Source: Actinoallomurus sp040655075 (GTDB taxonomy: Bacteria > Actinomycetota > Actinomycetes > Streptosporangiales > Streptosporangiaceae). From it: a stretch of DNA of 64,000 nt. A program made the translations under genes and the position numbers. Below, piece after piece: positions 24,455 to 33,221 of this stretch; position 1 is the stretch's first letter; each line of letters starts with the position of its first letter. The notes under the pieces are model-generated. The model had not been told where the DNA came from. It did no database searches and saw only the letters and a program-made list of their open reading frames with translations. The stretch spans positions 248,001 to 312,000 of the forward strand of contig NZ_JBFAJC010000004.1 in assembly GCF_040655075.1 (NCBI RefSeq), written 5' to 3'.

Positions 24455-25393
24455 ATGATGACTCGCGTGCCGGATCTTCACCGCCTTCGCTGCTTTCTGG
24501 CCGTCGCGCGGGAACGCAACTTCACCCGTGCCGCCGAGCAACTGCACATCGCCCAGCCCGCGCTGAGCCGCCACGTCCGGCAGCTCGAGCAGGAATTGGG
24601 CGTACGGCTGCTGGACCGGACCACGCAGTACGTCGAGCCCACCGAGGCCGGCCGGGTGCTGATGGAGCGCGGGGCGGCCCTGTGCGAGGAGGCCGACCGT
24701 CTGTGGCGCGACGTGCGCGCCTACGCCGACGGCGAGCACGGCACCCTCACGATCGGCTACAGCGCGAGCCTCGGCTACGAGACCGCCCCCGCCCTCCTCA
24801 CGGCCCTGGCCGAACGGCACCCCGGCATCACGGTCGACACCCGGCTGCTGGCCACGACCGACATCGTCGGCGGCGTCGCCGACGGCACCCTCGACGCGGG
24901 CCTGGTGCGCTGCCCGCCGCCCGTACCCGACCTGGTGCGCACCATGCTCAGACTGGAACCGCAGGGCGTGCTCATGCACGCCGAACACCCGCTCGCCGGC
25001 CGTCGCGCGGTGGCCGCCGCCGACCTCGGCGAGGAGACCCTGCTCGTGCACGCCCGGGAGGCCAACCCCGGCCACCACGACGCGATCATGGAGATCCTGC
25101 GCCGCACCGGCGTCTCCCCGCGGCTACGACCGCGTCAGTTGTCGTTCGACGCCGCGCACACCCCGGTGGCGCGGGACGACGCCGTCTCCATCGTCGGGCA
25201 GTCCGCGGCCGGAAGCCTGCCGCCCCACCTGGTGTGGCGGCCGTTGACCCCCGCGACCACGATCGAGATTCACCTGCTCACCCGCGGCAAGGGCACCGCC
25301 CCCGCCCTCGCCCGGCTGCTGCGGACGGCGTCCGCCACGGCCCGCGCCCACGGCTGGCTCCGCACGGCCGACGCGGCGGGCCTCAGCGGATGA
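24455..25393 (+). CDS. LysR family transcriptional regulator
   Basis: 312 residues from ATG 24455 (ATGATG; GTG 24467 is another option). DLHRLRCFLAVARERNFTRA and EQLHIAQPALSRHVRQLEQE are the LysR winged helix-turn-helix. The substrate-binding region begins GTLTIGYSASLGYETAPALL and includes LDAGLVRCPPPVPDL. Divergent placement relative to the NTF2-MDR pair is the standard LysR layout, so it is probably their activator. Its 3' end overlaps the convergent hydrolase gene by 11 bp. Confidence 0.93.
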   Translation: MMTRVPDLHRLRCFLAVARERNFTRAAEQLHIAQPALSRHVRQLEQELGVRLLDRTTQYVEPTEAGRVLMERGAALCEEADRLWRDVRAYADGEHGTLTIGYSASLGYETAPALLTALAERHPGITVDTRLLATTDIVGGVADGTLDAGLVRCPPPVPDLVRTMLRLEPQGVLMHAEHPLAGRRAVAAADLGEETLLVHAREANPGHHDAIMEILRRTGVSPRLRPRQLSFDAAHTPVARDDAVSIVGQSAAGSLPPHLVWRPLTPATTIEIHLLTRGKGTAPALARLLRTASATARAHGWLRTADAAGLSG

Positions 25394-26210
25394 CGATCCG
25401 GTCGGGGGGCGCTTCCTTGTCGCGCGTCCAGCCGTCGTGCCCCTGCTCCGACCGCCAGTGCTTACCGGCGTAGCGCACCTCGCGGAGCCCGAACGGCTGG
25501 GCGTGCGCGACCATCCAGGTCGCCATGGTCCAGCCCGCACGGGAGTTCGCCGTCGCGGTGATCGCGTCGCCGCCGGTGTCCTTGCGCTTCAGCGCCTTTT
25601 CCAGCGCCTCCAGAGCCTGCCGCGGGTCGCTCTGCTTCTTGCGCTTGTTCGGGGGGTACCAGCACCGCACGGCGCCGGGCACGCGCCCGGTATAGGCCGC
25701 GGCCATGATCTTGGCGTCTTCCTCGTGCCGGGCGTACGCCGTGCCGTCCGCGCTGCGCTGGACCTTCTGGGCCGCCTCGTGGACGGGCATGCCGGTGTAG
25801 TCCTTGATCTTGACGAGAGCACTGAAGAACCGGTTCGCGGCGTACACCGGGTCCTTCAGCTGGTTGACCGTCCCCCATCCCTGCGACGGGCGCTGCTGGA
25901 ACAGGCCGACCGAGTCGCGGTCGCCGCTCTCGAGGTTGCGCAGGTGCGACTCCTGCAGCGCCGTCGCATACGCGATGATCACCGCCTCTTCGGGCAGTCT
26001 CTTGCGCAGCGCGACGGCGGCGATGGTCGCGGCGTTGCCCGCCTGGTCCAGGTCGAGCGGCATCACGCCGGCGGTCGTCCGGGCCTCGCAGTTGGTGCCG
26101 TGGAGGTACGGGCGGAAGTGGACGTACAGCGCTATGGCGCCGCCGACGATGACGAGCGTCGTGGCCAATCCGATGATGGCGAGCCGTAGCCGCCCACTCC
26201 TCCGACTCAC
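25383..26210 (-). CDS. Membrane-anchored lytic-transglycosylase-like protein
   Basis: 275 residues from GTG 26210. One N-terminal membrane anchor (LRLAIIGLATTLVIVGGAIA, about residues 8-32) is followed by an extracellular domain. ATALQESHLRNLESGDRDSV places Glu87 in a lysozyme-like ES motif, and GLFQQRPSQGWGT (102-114) is the signature of an actinomycete family often misnamed heavy-metal transporter. The fold suggests peptidoglycan cleavage, which fits the dap context, but activity is not proven. RSEQGHDGW near the C-terminus is also typical. The start lacks a clear ribosome site. Confidence 0.82.
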   Translation of the reverse strand: MSRRSGRLRLAIIGLATTLVIVGGAIALYVHFRPYLHGTNCEARTTAGVMPLDLDQAGNAATIAAVALRKRLPEEAVIIAYATALQESHLRNLESGDRDSVGLFQQRPSQGWGTVNQLKDPVYAANRFFSALVKIKDYTGMPVHEAAQKVQRSADGTAYARHEEDAKIMAAAYTGRVPGAVRCWYPPNKRKKQSDPRQALEALEKALKRKDTGGDAITATANSRAGWTMATWMVAHAQPFGLREVRYAGKHWRSEQGHDGWTRDKEAPPDRIVIR

Positions 26211-26280
26211 GGCACGAAGGTACCCGGTTCGCACACCCTGCCGGACATCTTGCGCCGAGGCCGCCGCTATCCTCACCGGC

Positions 26281-27117
26281 ATGACCGACACGTTCACCAG
26301 CCCGATCTCAAGCGCCATCGATGAGCTGTGGGAGCGCCGGGCCGACCTGAGCCCTGAGGACACCGACGCCCGTTCCGTCATCGTGGCCGCCGTCGATCTG
26401 CTCGACGCCGGGCAGGCACGTGTGGCGTTCGTCGACGAGGCCACCGACGAGGTGATCGTCGACGAGCGCGCCAAGCGGGCCATCCTGCTCGGCTTCAAGG
26501 TGCTGGGCATGGCTCGGGCGCAGGTGGGCGACTTCCACTACCACGACCGGATCCCGCTGAAGACCCGCCTCGACGGCGTGCGCGTCGTGCCGGGCGCCAT
26601 CGCCCGCTGGGGCTCCTACCTCGCGCCGGGCGTCGTCCTGATGCCGTCCTTCACCAACATCGGCGCCTACGTCGACTCCGGCACGATGGTCGACACCTGG
26701 GCGACGGTCGGATCCTGCGCGCAGGTCGGCAAGAACGTCCACCTGTCCGGTGGCGTCGGCATCGGCGGCGTGCTGGAGCCGCCGAACGCCAAGCCGGTCA
26801 TCATCGGGGACGAGGCCATGATCGGCAGCCGCTCGATGATCGTCGAGGGCGCCCGCGTGGGCACGGGCGCGGTCGTCGGCTCCGGCACGAACCTCTCCGC
26901 CTCGATGCCGGTCATCGACGTGGAGACGGGCGAGGAGCTCGGCCGCGGCCGGATCCCCGACTGGTGCGTCGCCGTCGGCGGCACGCGCCTGAAGGAGTTC
27001 TCCGGCGGCACCTTCGGGATGCCCGCCGTCCTGGTGATCAAGCGCCTCGAGCCGGGCGTACGGCACGACAAGTCGCAGCTGAACGACGTCCTGCGCGACC
27101 ACGGCCTGAGCGCCTGA
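26281..27117 (+). CDS. dapD: Tetrahydrodipicolinate N-succinyltransferase
   Basis: 278 residues from ATG 26281. It transfers succinyl from succinyl-CoA to tetrahydrodipicolinate in the diaminopimelate/lysine pathway. The left-handed beta-helix is seen as imperfect hexapeptide repeats (APGVVLMPSFTNIGAYVDSG, then VGSCAQVGKNVHLSGGVGIG and VVGSGTNLSASMPVIDVETG). The N-terminal TSPISSAIDELWERRADLSP and the C-terminal KEFSGGTFGMPAVL are typical of actinobacterial DapD. It is divergent from the lytic-like gene and ends at a strong hairpin. Confidence 0.96.
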   Translation: MTDTFTSPISSAIDELWERRADLSPEDTDARSVIVAAVDLLDAGQARVAFVDEATDEVIVDERAKRAILLGFKVLGMARAQVGDFHYHDRIPLKTRLDGVRVVPGAIARWGSYLAPGVVLMPSFTNIGAYVDSGTMVDTWATVGSCAQVGKNVHLSGGVGIGGVLEPPNAKPVIIGDEAMIGSRSMIVEGARVGTGAVVGSGTNLSASMPVIDVETGEELGRGRIPDWCVAVGGTRLKEFSGGTFGMPAVLVIKRLEPGVRHDKSQLNDVLRDHGLSA

Positions 27118-27179
27118 CGGACCCGTACGGGGGCATCCGGCGACCCGGAAGCCCCGACGGACCGGACGCGAACGCGCAC

Positions 27180-27204
27180 GGCGCCGGAGCCCTGCCCCGG
27201 CGCC
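27180..27204. terminator. Bidirectional hairpin between dapD and the GH25 gene
   Basis: GGCGCCGG (27180-27187) and CCGGCGCC (27197-27204) form a perfect 8-bp stem with a 9-base loop between two convergent genes. The arms are themselves nearly palindromic. Confidence 0.65.
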
Positions 27205-27223
27205 ACGCCGCGCCGTCACACGA

Positions 27224-28048
27224 TCAGGTGTTGTCGGCCAGGGCGAGCAGACGTGCCGAGGTTCCGTTGAAGACGTCCTGGTCGCCGGGGAACGTCCCGC
27301 TGTCGGCGTACTGCCAGAAGGTGTAGAAGCCCCAGCCCGCCGGCAGCGTGCCCGCGGAACTCGACCACTTCGCGATCCACAGCGGGCTGTTCGTGGCGAA
27401 CGTCGTGTCGCTGTTACCGGTGCAACTGGTCCACCAGCTCAGGCTGGTGTAGATGACCGCCCACCGGCCACTCTTGGCGTGGTACTCGTTGATGAACGCG
27501 TGGATCCAGCTGCGCATCGACGCCTGGCTGAGCCCGTAGCAGGACGCCCCGTACGGGTTGCTCTCCAGGTCGACCGCGCCGGGCAGGGTGTGGTGGTCCG
27601 CCGACCAGCCGCCGCCGTGGGCGGCGAAGTAGTCGGCCTGCGCCGCGCCGCTCGAGGTGTCCGGCGTGGCGAAGTGGTAGGCGCCCCGGATCAGGCCGAC
27701 GTTGTACGACCCGACGTACTGCTGCGAGAAGTAGGGGTTCTGGTACGACGTGCCCTCGGTGGCCTTGACGTACGCGAACTGCGCGCCGTTGCTCTTGACC
27801 GAGCTCCAGTTGACGTTGCCCTGGTGGCTGGAGACGTCGAGGCCGAGCGGGCCGGACACGAGCGGGGTGACGGTGCCGGACCCGCTGCCCTCGAGGCTGG
27901 AGCCGGCGTGGTCCTTGTCGGGGTGGGTGATCGGGTTGGGTGACGCGCCGGCCGCGGGGCCGGCGGCCAGGACGCCTCCGGCGAGAGTGAGCGCGGCGAA
28001 CGCCGTGCTCAGCCGGCGGATGATGCGGTTGCGGGGGGACGGGGCCAC
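27224..28048 (-). CDS. Secreted lysozyme, glycoside hydrolase family 25
   Basis: 274 residues from GTG 28048, supported by CAGGAGGAACC just upstream. A Sec signal (RRLSTAFAALTLAGGVLAAG) and a short linker precede the GH25 domain: GLDVSSHQGNVNW with Asp71, YVKATEGTSY with Glu98, and AVDLESNPYG with Asp160 and Glu162. GH25 enzymes cut the N-acetylmuramic acid to N-acetylglucosamine bond of peptidoglycan. Three cysteines in the C-terminal half may form disulfides. It lies among dap and other wall genes, suggesting wall turnover. Confidence 0.94.
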   Translation of the reverse strand: MAPSPRNRIIRRLSTAFAALTLAGGVLAAGPAAGASPNPITHPDKDHAGSSLEGSGSGTVTPLVSGPLGLDVSSHQGNVNWSSVKSNGAQFAYVKATEGTSYQNPYFSQQYVGSYNVGLIRGAYHFATPDTSSGAAQADYFAAHGGGWSADHHTLPGAVDLESNPYGASCYGLSQASMRSWIHAFINEYHAKSGRWAVIYTSLSWWTSCTGNSDTTFATNSPLWIAKWSSSAGTLPAGWGFYTFWQYADSGTFPGDQDVFNGTSARLLALADNT

Positions 28049-28125
28049 GGTTCCTCCTGGGGTCGTGTGGCGGGACGGGAGGGGCCGCCCCTGGGGGCGG
28101 GGCATGCCACGTGCGCGGGCCCGGT

Positions 28126-28325
28126 GACGGCGGGTCGCCGTGGGCGGGCGGATCGGTCGACGGCGAGTCGTCGTGAGCGGGCCGAGTCAGGTGACGGCGA
28201 GTCGTCGTGAGTGGGCGGGGCGATCGATGGTGGGTCGTCCGCGAGTGGGCGGGGCGGTCGACGGTGGGTCGACCGTGAGCGGGCCGGATCAGGTGACGGC
28301 CGGTCGGCCGTCAGGGGCGGGGTTC
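28126..28325. repeat. Minisatellite of six units of 33-35 bp
   Basis: Units beginning GA(C/T)GG(C/T)(G/C)(A/G)GTCG start at 28126, 28159, 28193, 28226, 28260 and 28295. Each contains GTGAG(C/T)GGGC or a variant. The array fills the gap between the amidase gene and the GH25 gene, and its last unit covers the amidase stop codon at 28311. Confidence 0.85.
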
Positions 28326-29219
28326 GGTGGCGCCGACGGCGGGGCCGTGGTCGCCGAGGGTGCGTGGGCCGGGCAGGCCGGATCGTGTGACGGAGCCGGC
28401 GCGAGCGGCGGACGCCAGGCCGAGCGTGCCCGCGACCTCCGATCGGAGCCGGGACAGTTGGGCGTAGAGCGCGTCACCGGGGCACTGGGTGGGGTTGTAG
28501 TCGCGGTGGCCGACGATCGCGGTGTCCGGGGACAGCCCGTACAGGTCGCAGAGCCAGGCGAGGGTCTGGACGAGGGCGTTCCAGAGGGCGGTGGGCGGGA
28601 GCTCGGTGGTGTAGGTGCCCTCGTTCTCGATGCCGAGCGTGTGGCCGTTCTCGTTGGCGCACTGGGCGCCGAAGACGTTCTTGCGCTGCCCGATGGCCTC
28701 GAGCGTGCGGTTGCGGCCCTCCATGACGTAGCCGCCGCGGCTGATGGTCAGCTGCTGCCCGGTGTCGCTCCAGCCGTTGGTGTCCATGTGGAGGTTCTGG
28801 CAGTCGCGGGACAGCTGGAAGGCGTGGGCGAGGGAGTAGTCGGTGGAGTTGGGGAACGCCATGTGGTGCACGATCAGGTGGTCGGGCGCCTTGATGATCG
28901 TGGCCGGCGAGGTGGGCGGACGGGCGCTCCACTCGGCGCGCGTGTAGACGCGAGGCGCGGTGACGGCCCGCGCGCGGCGGGGCCGGGCCAGGTCGGCGGC
29001 GCCGATGAGAGCGGCACCGCCCGCGATCGCGGCGGCCCGCGTGAGCAGATCGCGACGGCCGAGACCACCGGGCGCGGCGGTCGCTCGTACGAGCGGGTGG
29101 CGGTCGGTGGTACCGGGTATGGCTGCGGCTGAGGTGATCGGGTCGTGACGGTCGGGGACGGGGCTGTCGTACGTGAAGGCCACCCCTGGGGTGAGGCGGC
29201 CGGCGGGGGGTTCCGGCAT
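28311..29219 (-). CDS. Tat-exported N-acetylmuramoyl-L-alanine amidase (PGRP-like)
   Basis: 302 residues from ATG 29219 with AAGGAG eight bases upstream. An unusually long N-terminal stretch precedes a twin-arginine signal, GRRDLLTRAAAIAGGAALIG (Arg55-Arg56). The amidase_2/PGRP domain follows: RAEWSARPPTSPATIIKAPD, then LIVHHMAFPN with the zinc histidine (118/119), GIENEGTY, and VGHRDYNPTQCPGD with His238 and Cys246. It should cleave the stem peptide from the glycan in the wall. The Ala/Gly/Pro tail of about 35 residues looks disordered and runs into the repeat array. Confidence 0.92.
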   Translation of the reverse strand: MPEPPAGRLTPGVAFTYDSPVPDRHDPITSAAAIPGTTDRHPLVRATAAPGGLGRRDLLTRAAAIAGGAALIGAADLARPRRARAVTAPRVYTRAEWSARPPTSPATIIKAPDHLIVHHMAFPNSTDYSLAHAFQLSRDCQNLHMDTNGWSDTGQQLTISRGGYVMEGRNRTLEAIGQRKNVFGAQCANENGHTLGIENEGTYTTELPPTALWNALVQTLAWLCDLYGLSPDTAIVGHRDYNPTQCPGDALYAQLSRLRSEVAGTLGLASAARAGSVTRSGLPGPRTLGDHGPAVGATEPRP

Positions 29220-29432
29220 GGTGGGAGCTCCTTCCGGCGGGGGTGAAAGGGGCCCGCTCCCACATATGTAAATATCCAACGGCAGGACCATCGAATAGGT
29301 GGAAAATTCCCCTAAGCTCAGCCGTTTTTTGGCAGATCGTCACATCCGCGCAGCTGATACCAGGTCGACGCCGGTTTCCGGTGGGAGGGCGACTGGCCGG
29401 ATCCGGGCACGTCTGGCGTAGGCTCATGCGGC

Positions 29433-30488
29433 ATGCGGCTTGATCTGACCCAGGACGTCGCCTCCCTCACCGCGGCGATCGTCGACATCGAATCGGTGAG
29501 CGGCAACGAGAAGGCGCTCGCCGACGCCGTCGAGGAGGCGCTGCGCGCCCTGCCCCACCTGTCCGTCGAACGCGACGGCGACACGGTGATCGCGCGCACG
29601 TCGCAGGGCCGGAGCGAGCGGGTGGTGATCGCCGGGCACCTCGATACGGTCCCGGTCAACCACAACCTCCCCTCCCGGGTCGAGGGCGACCGCCTGTACG
29701 GCTGCGGGACCGGCGACATGAAGGCCGGCGTCGCCGTGCAGCTCAAGCTGGCCACCATCGCCGAGACGACCCGGGACGTCACCTACTTCTTCTACGAGTG
29801 CGAAGAGGTCGAGGAGGCACGCAACGGGCTCAGGCGCATCGGGCAGACCCGCCCCGAGCTGCTGCAGGCCGACTTCGCGGTCCTCATGGAGCCGTCGGGT
29901 GGCATCGTGGAGGGCGGCTGTCAGGGCACCATCCGCGTGGAGGTCAAGGTCCCGGGCGAGCGGGCGCACAGCGCGCGGTCGTGGATGGGCTCGAACGCCA
30001 TCCACCACGCCGGCGCGGTCCTCGACGTCCTGCGGGCGTACGAGCCGAGCCGCCCCGTGGTCGACGGCCTGGAGTTCCATGAGGGCCTCAACGCGGTGTT
30101 CATCGGGGGCGGCGTCGCGGGCAACGTGATCCCCGACGAGTGCGTCGTCACGATCAACTACCGGTTCGCGCCCGACAAGTCCCTGGGCGACGCGGAGAAG
30201 TACCTGCGCGAGCTGTTCGAAGGCTACGAGGTGACCGTGGTCGACGGCGCTCCCGGTGCGCGGCCGGGCCTGACGCATCCGGTCGCGTCCGCGTTCGCCG
30301 CGGCCACCGGCGGCGAGGCACGTGCCAAGCTCGGCTGGACGGACGTGGCGAGATTCTCCGAATTGGGCATTCCGGCCGTCAACTACGGCCCCGGCGAGCC
30401 CAGCCTGTCGCACACGCGTGACGAGTACGTGGAGATTCCGCGTATCTTCGCCAGCGAGGAGCGAATGCGGGCCTGGCTCACCACGTGA
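29433..30488 (+). CDS. dapE: Succinyl-diaminopimelate desuccinylase
   Basis: 351 residues from ATG 29433. This M20-family metalloenzyme releases succinate to give LL-diaminopimelate. Metal ligands and the base are in the expected order: IAGHLDTVP (His69, Asp71), GCGTGDMKAG (Asp95), YECEEVEEA (Glu124/Glu125) and LMEPSGG (Glu153). It completes dapC and dapD in this window. TAGGCT at 29419-29424 is a possible -10 box that would give a nearly leaderless message. Confidence 0.95.
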   Translation: MRLDLTQDVASLTAAIVDIESVSGNEKALADAVEEALRALPHLSVERDGDTVIARTSQGRSERVVIAGHLDTVPVNHNLPSRVEGDRLYGCGTGDMKAGVAVQLKLATIAETTRDVTYFFYECEEVEEARNGLRRIGQTRPELLQADFAVLMEPSGGIVEGGCQGTIRVEVKVPGERAHSARSWMGSNAIHHAGAVLDVLRAYEPSRPVVDGLEFHEGLNAVFIGGGVAGNVIPDECVVTINYRFAPDKSLGDAEKYLRELFEGYEVTVVDGAPGARPGLTHPVASAFAAATGGEARAKLGWTDVARFSELGIPAVNYGPGEPSLSHTRDEYVEIPRIFASEERMRAWLTT

Positions 30489-30535
30489 GCCGTGCCCGGC
30501 CCTTGACCCGGTTATCGACGCGGAAGGGCGACCTC

Positions 30536-30931
30536 ATGGCCCAGGCACTGGCCCACGGACTGACGATCGCGGAGGCGGCCGAGCATACCGGCGTCTCCAC
30601 GCACACCCTGCGCTACTACGAGCGCATCGGCGCGTTCCGGGAGCCGCCGGAGCGCGACTCCAGCGGGCACCGCCGCTACACCGAGCGGGACCTGTCCTGG
30701 ATCACGCTGCTCACCCGGCTGCGCGCGACGGGGATGCCCATCGCGACGATGCTCCGCTACGCCGAGCTGGCGCGGGAGGGCAACGGAACGGCCGCCGACC
30801 GCAAGGCCCTGCTCGTCGCGCACCGCGCCGAGGTGGCCGCGCGCATCGACGAACTGCAGCAGGACCTCGAGCTCATCGACCACAAGATCAACGTCTATGA
30901 GGAGATCGACCGCACCCGCTTCGGCCGGTGA
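30536..30931 (+). CDS. MerR family transcriptional regulator
   Basis: 131 residues from ATG 30536, chosen for GGAAGGG seven bases upstream; a GTG at 30485 overlapping the dapE stop would add 17 residues. LTIAEAAEHTGVSTHTLRYY and ERIGAFREPPERDSSGHRRY form the MerR winged helix, followed by a coiled-coil dimerisation helix ending in LELIDHKINVYEEIDR. No metal-binding cysteines are present, so it belongs to the group sensing organic compounds or aldehydes. It probably co-transcribes with dapE; its target is unknown. Confidence 0.92.
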   Translation: MAQALAHGLTIAEAAEHTGVSTHTLRYYERIGAFREPPERDSSGHRRYTERDLSWITLLTRLRATGMPIATMLRYAELAREGNGTAADRKALLVAHRAEVAARIDELQQDLELIDHKINVYEEIDRTRFGR

Positions 30932-31064
30932 CGGCTCCGTACGGTCGGCGGCAGGGGCGTACGACTGGTGATCGGTCCGCGCGAGCGTGGCCGGTCCGCG
31001 TGACCGGCGGCCCGGTGAAGACGTCCGACGCTCCGTACGGGCGTCGGACGGCTCCGTACGGGTC
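30932..31064. repeat. Degenerate GC-rich repeats after the MerR gene
   Basis: CTCCGTACGG recurs three times (about 30934, 31030 and 31052) among related GGTCCGCG and GTCCG(A/G)CG words. No gene is seen. It resembles in character the arrays at 11.2, 28.1 and 37.5 kb. Confidence 0.55.
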
Positions 31065-33221
31065 TCAGGCGCCGACCTGGGAGGGCAGCGGGTCGCCCTC
31101 CGAGAACGTCCCGGTGCGCCGGATGACGTGCCAGCGCAGCCGGGCGCCCAGGACGGCCGTGACGAGTGACTGGATGACCACCAGGTACATCAGCTGCCGG
31201 TAGACGATCTGCTGGAAGGGCATCACCCACAGCGTGGTGAGGCGTTCGCCGTCGAGCCGCAGCGCGTACATCGCGGCCGCCGCCTGGGCCACCGTGAACA
31301 GCACCCACGACCCCGCGACGGTCAGCGGGTCGAGGACGAATATGCCGTAGAGGGCGAAGACGTCGACCACGGGCGCGAGGCACGGCAGGGCGACCTGGAA
31401 GAGCGCCAGGTACGGCAGGCAGCGGCGGCCGAACCGGCCGGACCGGCCGCGTTCGACCAGCGCGCGCTTGTGCTTCCACATCGACTGCAGGGTGCCGTAG
31501 CACCAGCGGTACCGCTGCTTCCACAGCTGCCGCAGCGACGACGGCGCCTCCGTCCACGCCACGGCGGTCTCCTCGTACACGACCCGCCAGCCCGCCCGGC
31601 AGATCGCCATGGTCAGGTCGGTGTCCTCGGCGAGGGTCTCGGTGCTGAGCCCGCCGACCGACGCGAGAGCCTGCCGCCGGAAGGCGCCGATCGCGCCGGG
31701 CACGGTGGGCATGCACTCCAGCACGTCGAACATCCGCCGGTCGAGGTTGAACCCGATGACGTACTCCAGGTGCTGCCAGCGGCCGATGAGACCCTTGCGG
31801 TTGGCCACCTTGGTGTTGCCGCTGACCGCCCCGACGCGCCGGTCGACCAGCGGCCGCACGAGGTTGCCGATCGTGTCGCGCTGGAAGACGGTGTCGCCGT
31901 CGACGAGGACGAGGACGTCATGGCTCGCCTGCGCGATGCCCGTGTTCAGGGCGGCCGGCTTGCCGCCGTTGGGCCGGCAGATGAGCCGGACGTTCCTGAA
32001 CTCCCGCTGCAGCCGGTCGCCGATGACGGGGGTGTCGTCGGTGGACCCGTCGTCGACGATCAGCACCTCGATCGGCGACGGGTAGGTGGTGTTCACGAGG
32101 GAGCGGACCGTCGCCGCCAGGCCGACCTCCTCGTTGTACGCCGGGACGATCACCGACACCGGTGGCGGGACGCCCCCGGCGGTGAGCCATGGCGAGGGCC
32201 CGCGGCGGGGTCGGCGCCGGACCCGCCGTACGTGGACGTGCGCGAACAGCGGGAGGGCCAGCAGCCGCAGCGTGGTCAGCGCGCCCGCGATCGCGAAGAG
32301 GATCCCGAACCAGCCGGCCCACAGGTCGGACCAGCGCTGCGCGGCGGTCAGGGCCGTTCCGGTCACCTTGTCGAAGGTCGAGGCGGGCACGTCGGTGGAC
32401 GGCAGCCGCGTCGCCTGGCTCAGCGTCGTGAACCGGTACCCCTTGGCCGACAGCCGGGTCAGCAGCGCGTCGAGGGCCTGCACCGTCTGGGCCCGGTCTC
32501 CTCCCGAGTCGTGCATCATCACGACGGCGCCGGCGCCCTTCGTGGGCGTCGCGGCCTGGATGATCTTCTCCACGCCCGGCCGCCGCCAGTCCTCGGTGTC
32601 CTGGTCGGTGAGCGCGACGACGTAGCCCTGCCTCCCGGCCTCCTGGGCCGCTCGGTACTCCGGTGCGGACAGGCCGTCCGGCACGGAGGAGTACGGCATT
32701 CGGAGGAGCCGGGTGTTGATGCCGGCCGCGCCGGCGAGCGCCCGCTGGGTCAGGCCGAGTTCGAAGCGGATGCGCCATGGCGGGGAACTGGCCATGTCGA
32801 TGTGGGTGTAGGTGTGCGAGCCGATCTCGTTGCCCTCGCGGATCGCCCGCTTGACGATGGCGGGGTGGTCGGCCACGCGTGCCCCGATGACGAAGAACGT
32901 CGCGTGGGCCCCATGACGCCGCAGCACGTCGAGGATCCGCGGTGTCCATCGGGGATCGGGCCCGTCGTCGAAGGTGAGCGCGATGGTGCGGCGGGGTGTC
33001 CGGATGCTCTTCGGTTCGCCGCCCGACAGGTTCACGACGGGACCGCCGTCCGCGACCGCGGACGGCGCCGAACCGCTTTTCGCGTAGTTGTGCTGCGTCG
33101 ACTCCCCGACCACGTTGTGCGCGTAACCGGTCAGCAGGAGTCCTGCGACGAGGGTGACGGCGCCGAGGAAGAGCAGGATCCAGTGGCCGCGCGGATCACG
33201 CCGGCGGTCCCGGCGTGCCAT
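31065..33221 (-). CDS. Bifunctional polysaccharide deacetylase / family 2 glycosyltransferase
   Basis: 718 residues from ATG 33221 with GAGGAAG upstream. After one N-terminal membrane helix, a NodB-type deacetylase domain shows ALTFDDGPDP (Asp85/86), SHTYTH with metal histidines 136 and 140, and MMHDSGGD. A helix pair leads to a GT2 domain: VSVIVPAYNEEVG (355), IVDDGSTDD (389), VDGDT (440), AEDTDL (531) and QRYRW (569). C-terminal helices form the export channel. The fusion resembles Streptomyces MatB, which makes a poly-N-acetylglucosamine-type surface glycan. It is coupled (ATGA) to a small Pro/Ser/Thr-rich membrane protein upstream. Confidence 0.92.
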   Translation of the reverse strand: MARRDRRRDPRGHWILLFLGAVTLVAGLLLTGYAHNVVGESTQHNYAKSGSAPSAVADGGPVVNLSGGEPKSIRTPRRTIALTFDDGPDPRWTPRILDVLRRHGAHATFFVIGARVADHPAIVKRAIREGNEIGSHTYTHIDMASSPPWRIRFELGLTQRALAGAAGINTRLLRMPYSSVPDGLSAPEYRAAQEAGRQGYVVALTDQDTEDWRRPGVEKIIQAATPTKGAGAVVMMHDSGGDRAQTVQALDALLTRLSAKGYRFTTLSQATRLPSTDVPASTFDKVTGTALTAAQRWSDLWAGWFGILFAIAGALTTLRLLALPLFAHVHVRRVRRRPRRGPSPWLTAGGVPPPVSVIVPAYNEEVGLAATVRSLVNTTYPSPIEVLIVDDGSTDDTPVIGDRLQREFRNVRLICRPNGGKPAALNTGIAQASHDVLVLVDGDTVFQRDTIGNLVRPLVDRRVGAVSGNTKVANRKGLIGRWQHLEYVIGFNLDRRMFDVLECMPTVPGAIGAFRRQALASVGGLSTETLAEDTDLTMAICRAGWRVVYEETAVAWTEAPSSLRQLWKQRYRWCYGTLQSMWKHKRALVERGRSGRFGRRCLPYLALFQVALPCLAPVVDVFALYGIFVLDPLTVAGSWVLFTVAQAAAAMYALRLDGERLTTLWVMPFQQIVYRQLMYLVVIQSLVTAVLGARLRWHVIRRTGTFSEGDPLPSQVGA

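Noticed and set aside
27224..29432. ydaO-type (c-di-AMP) riboswitch upstream of the wall-hydrolase genes
   Set aside because: Such elements often precede wall hydrolases in actinomycetes, but I could not find the conserved blocks; the GH25 leader is short and the other gap is a minisatellite.
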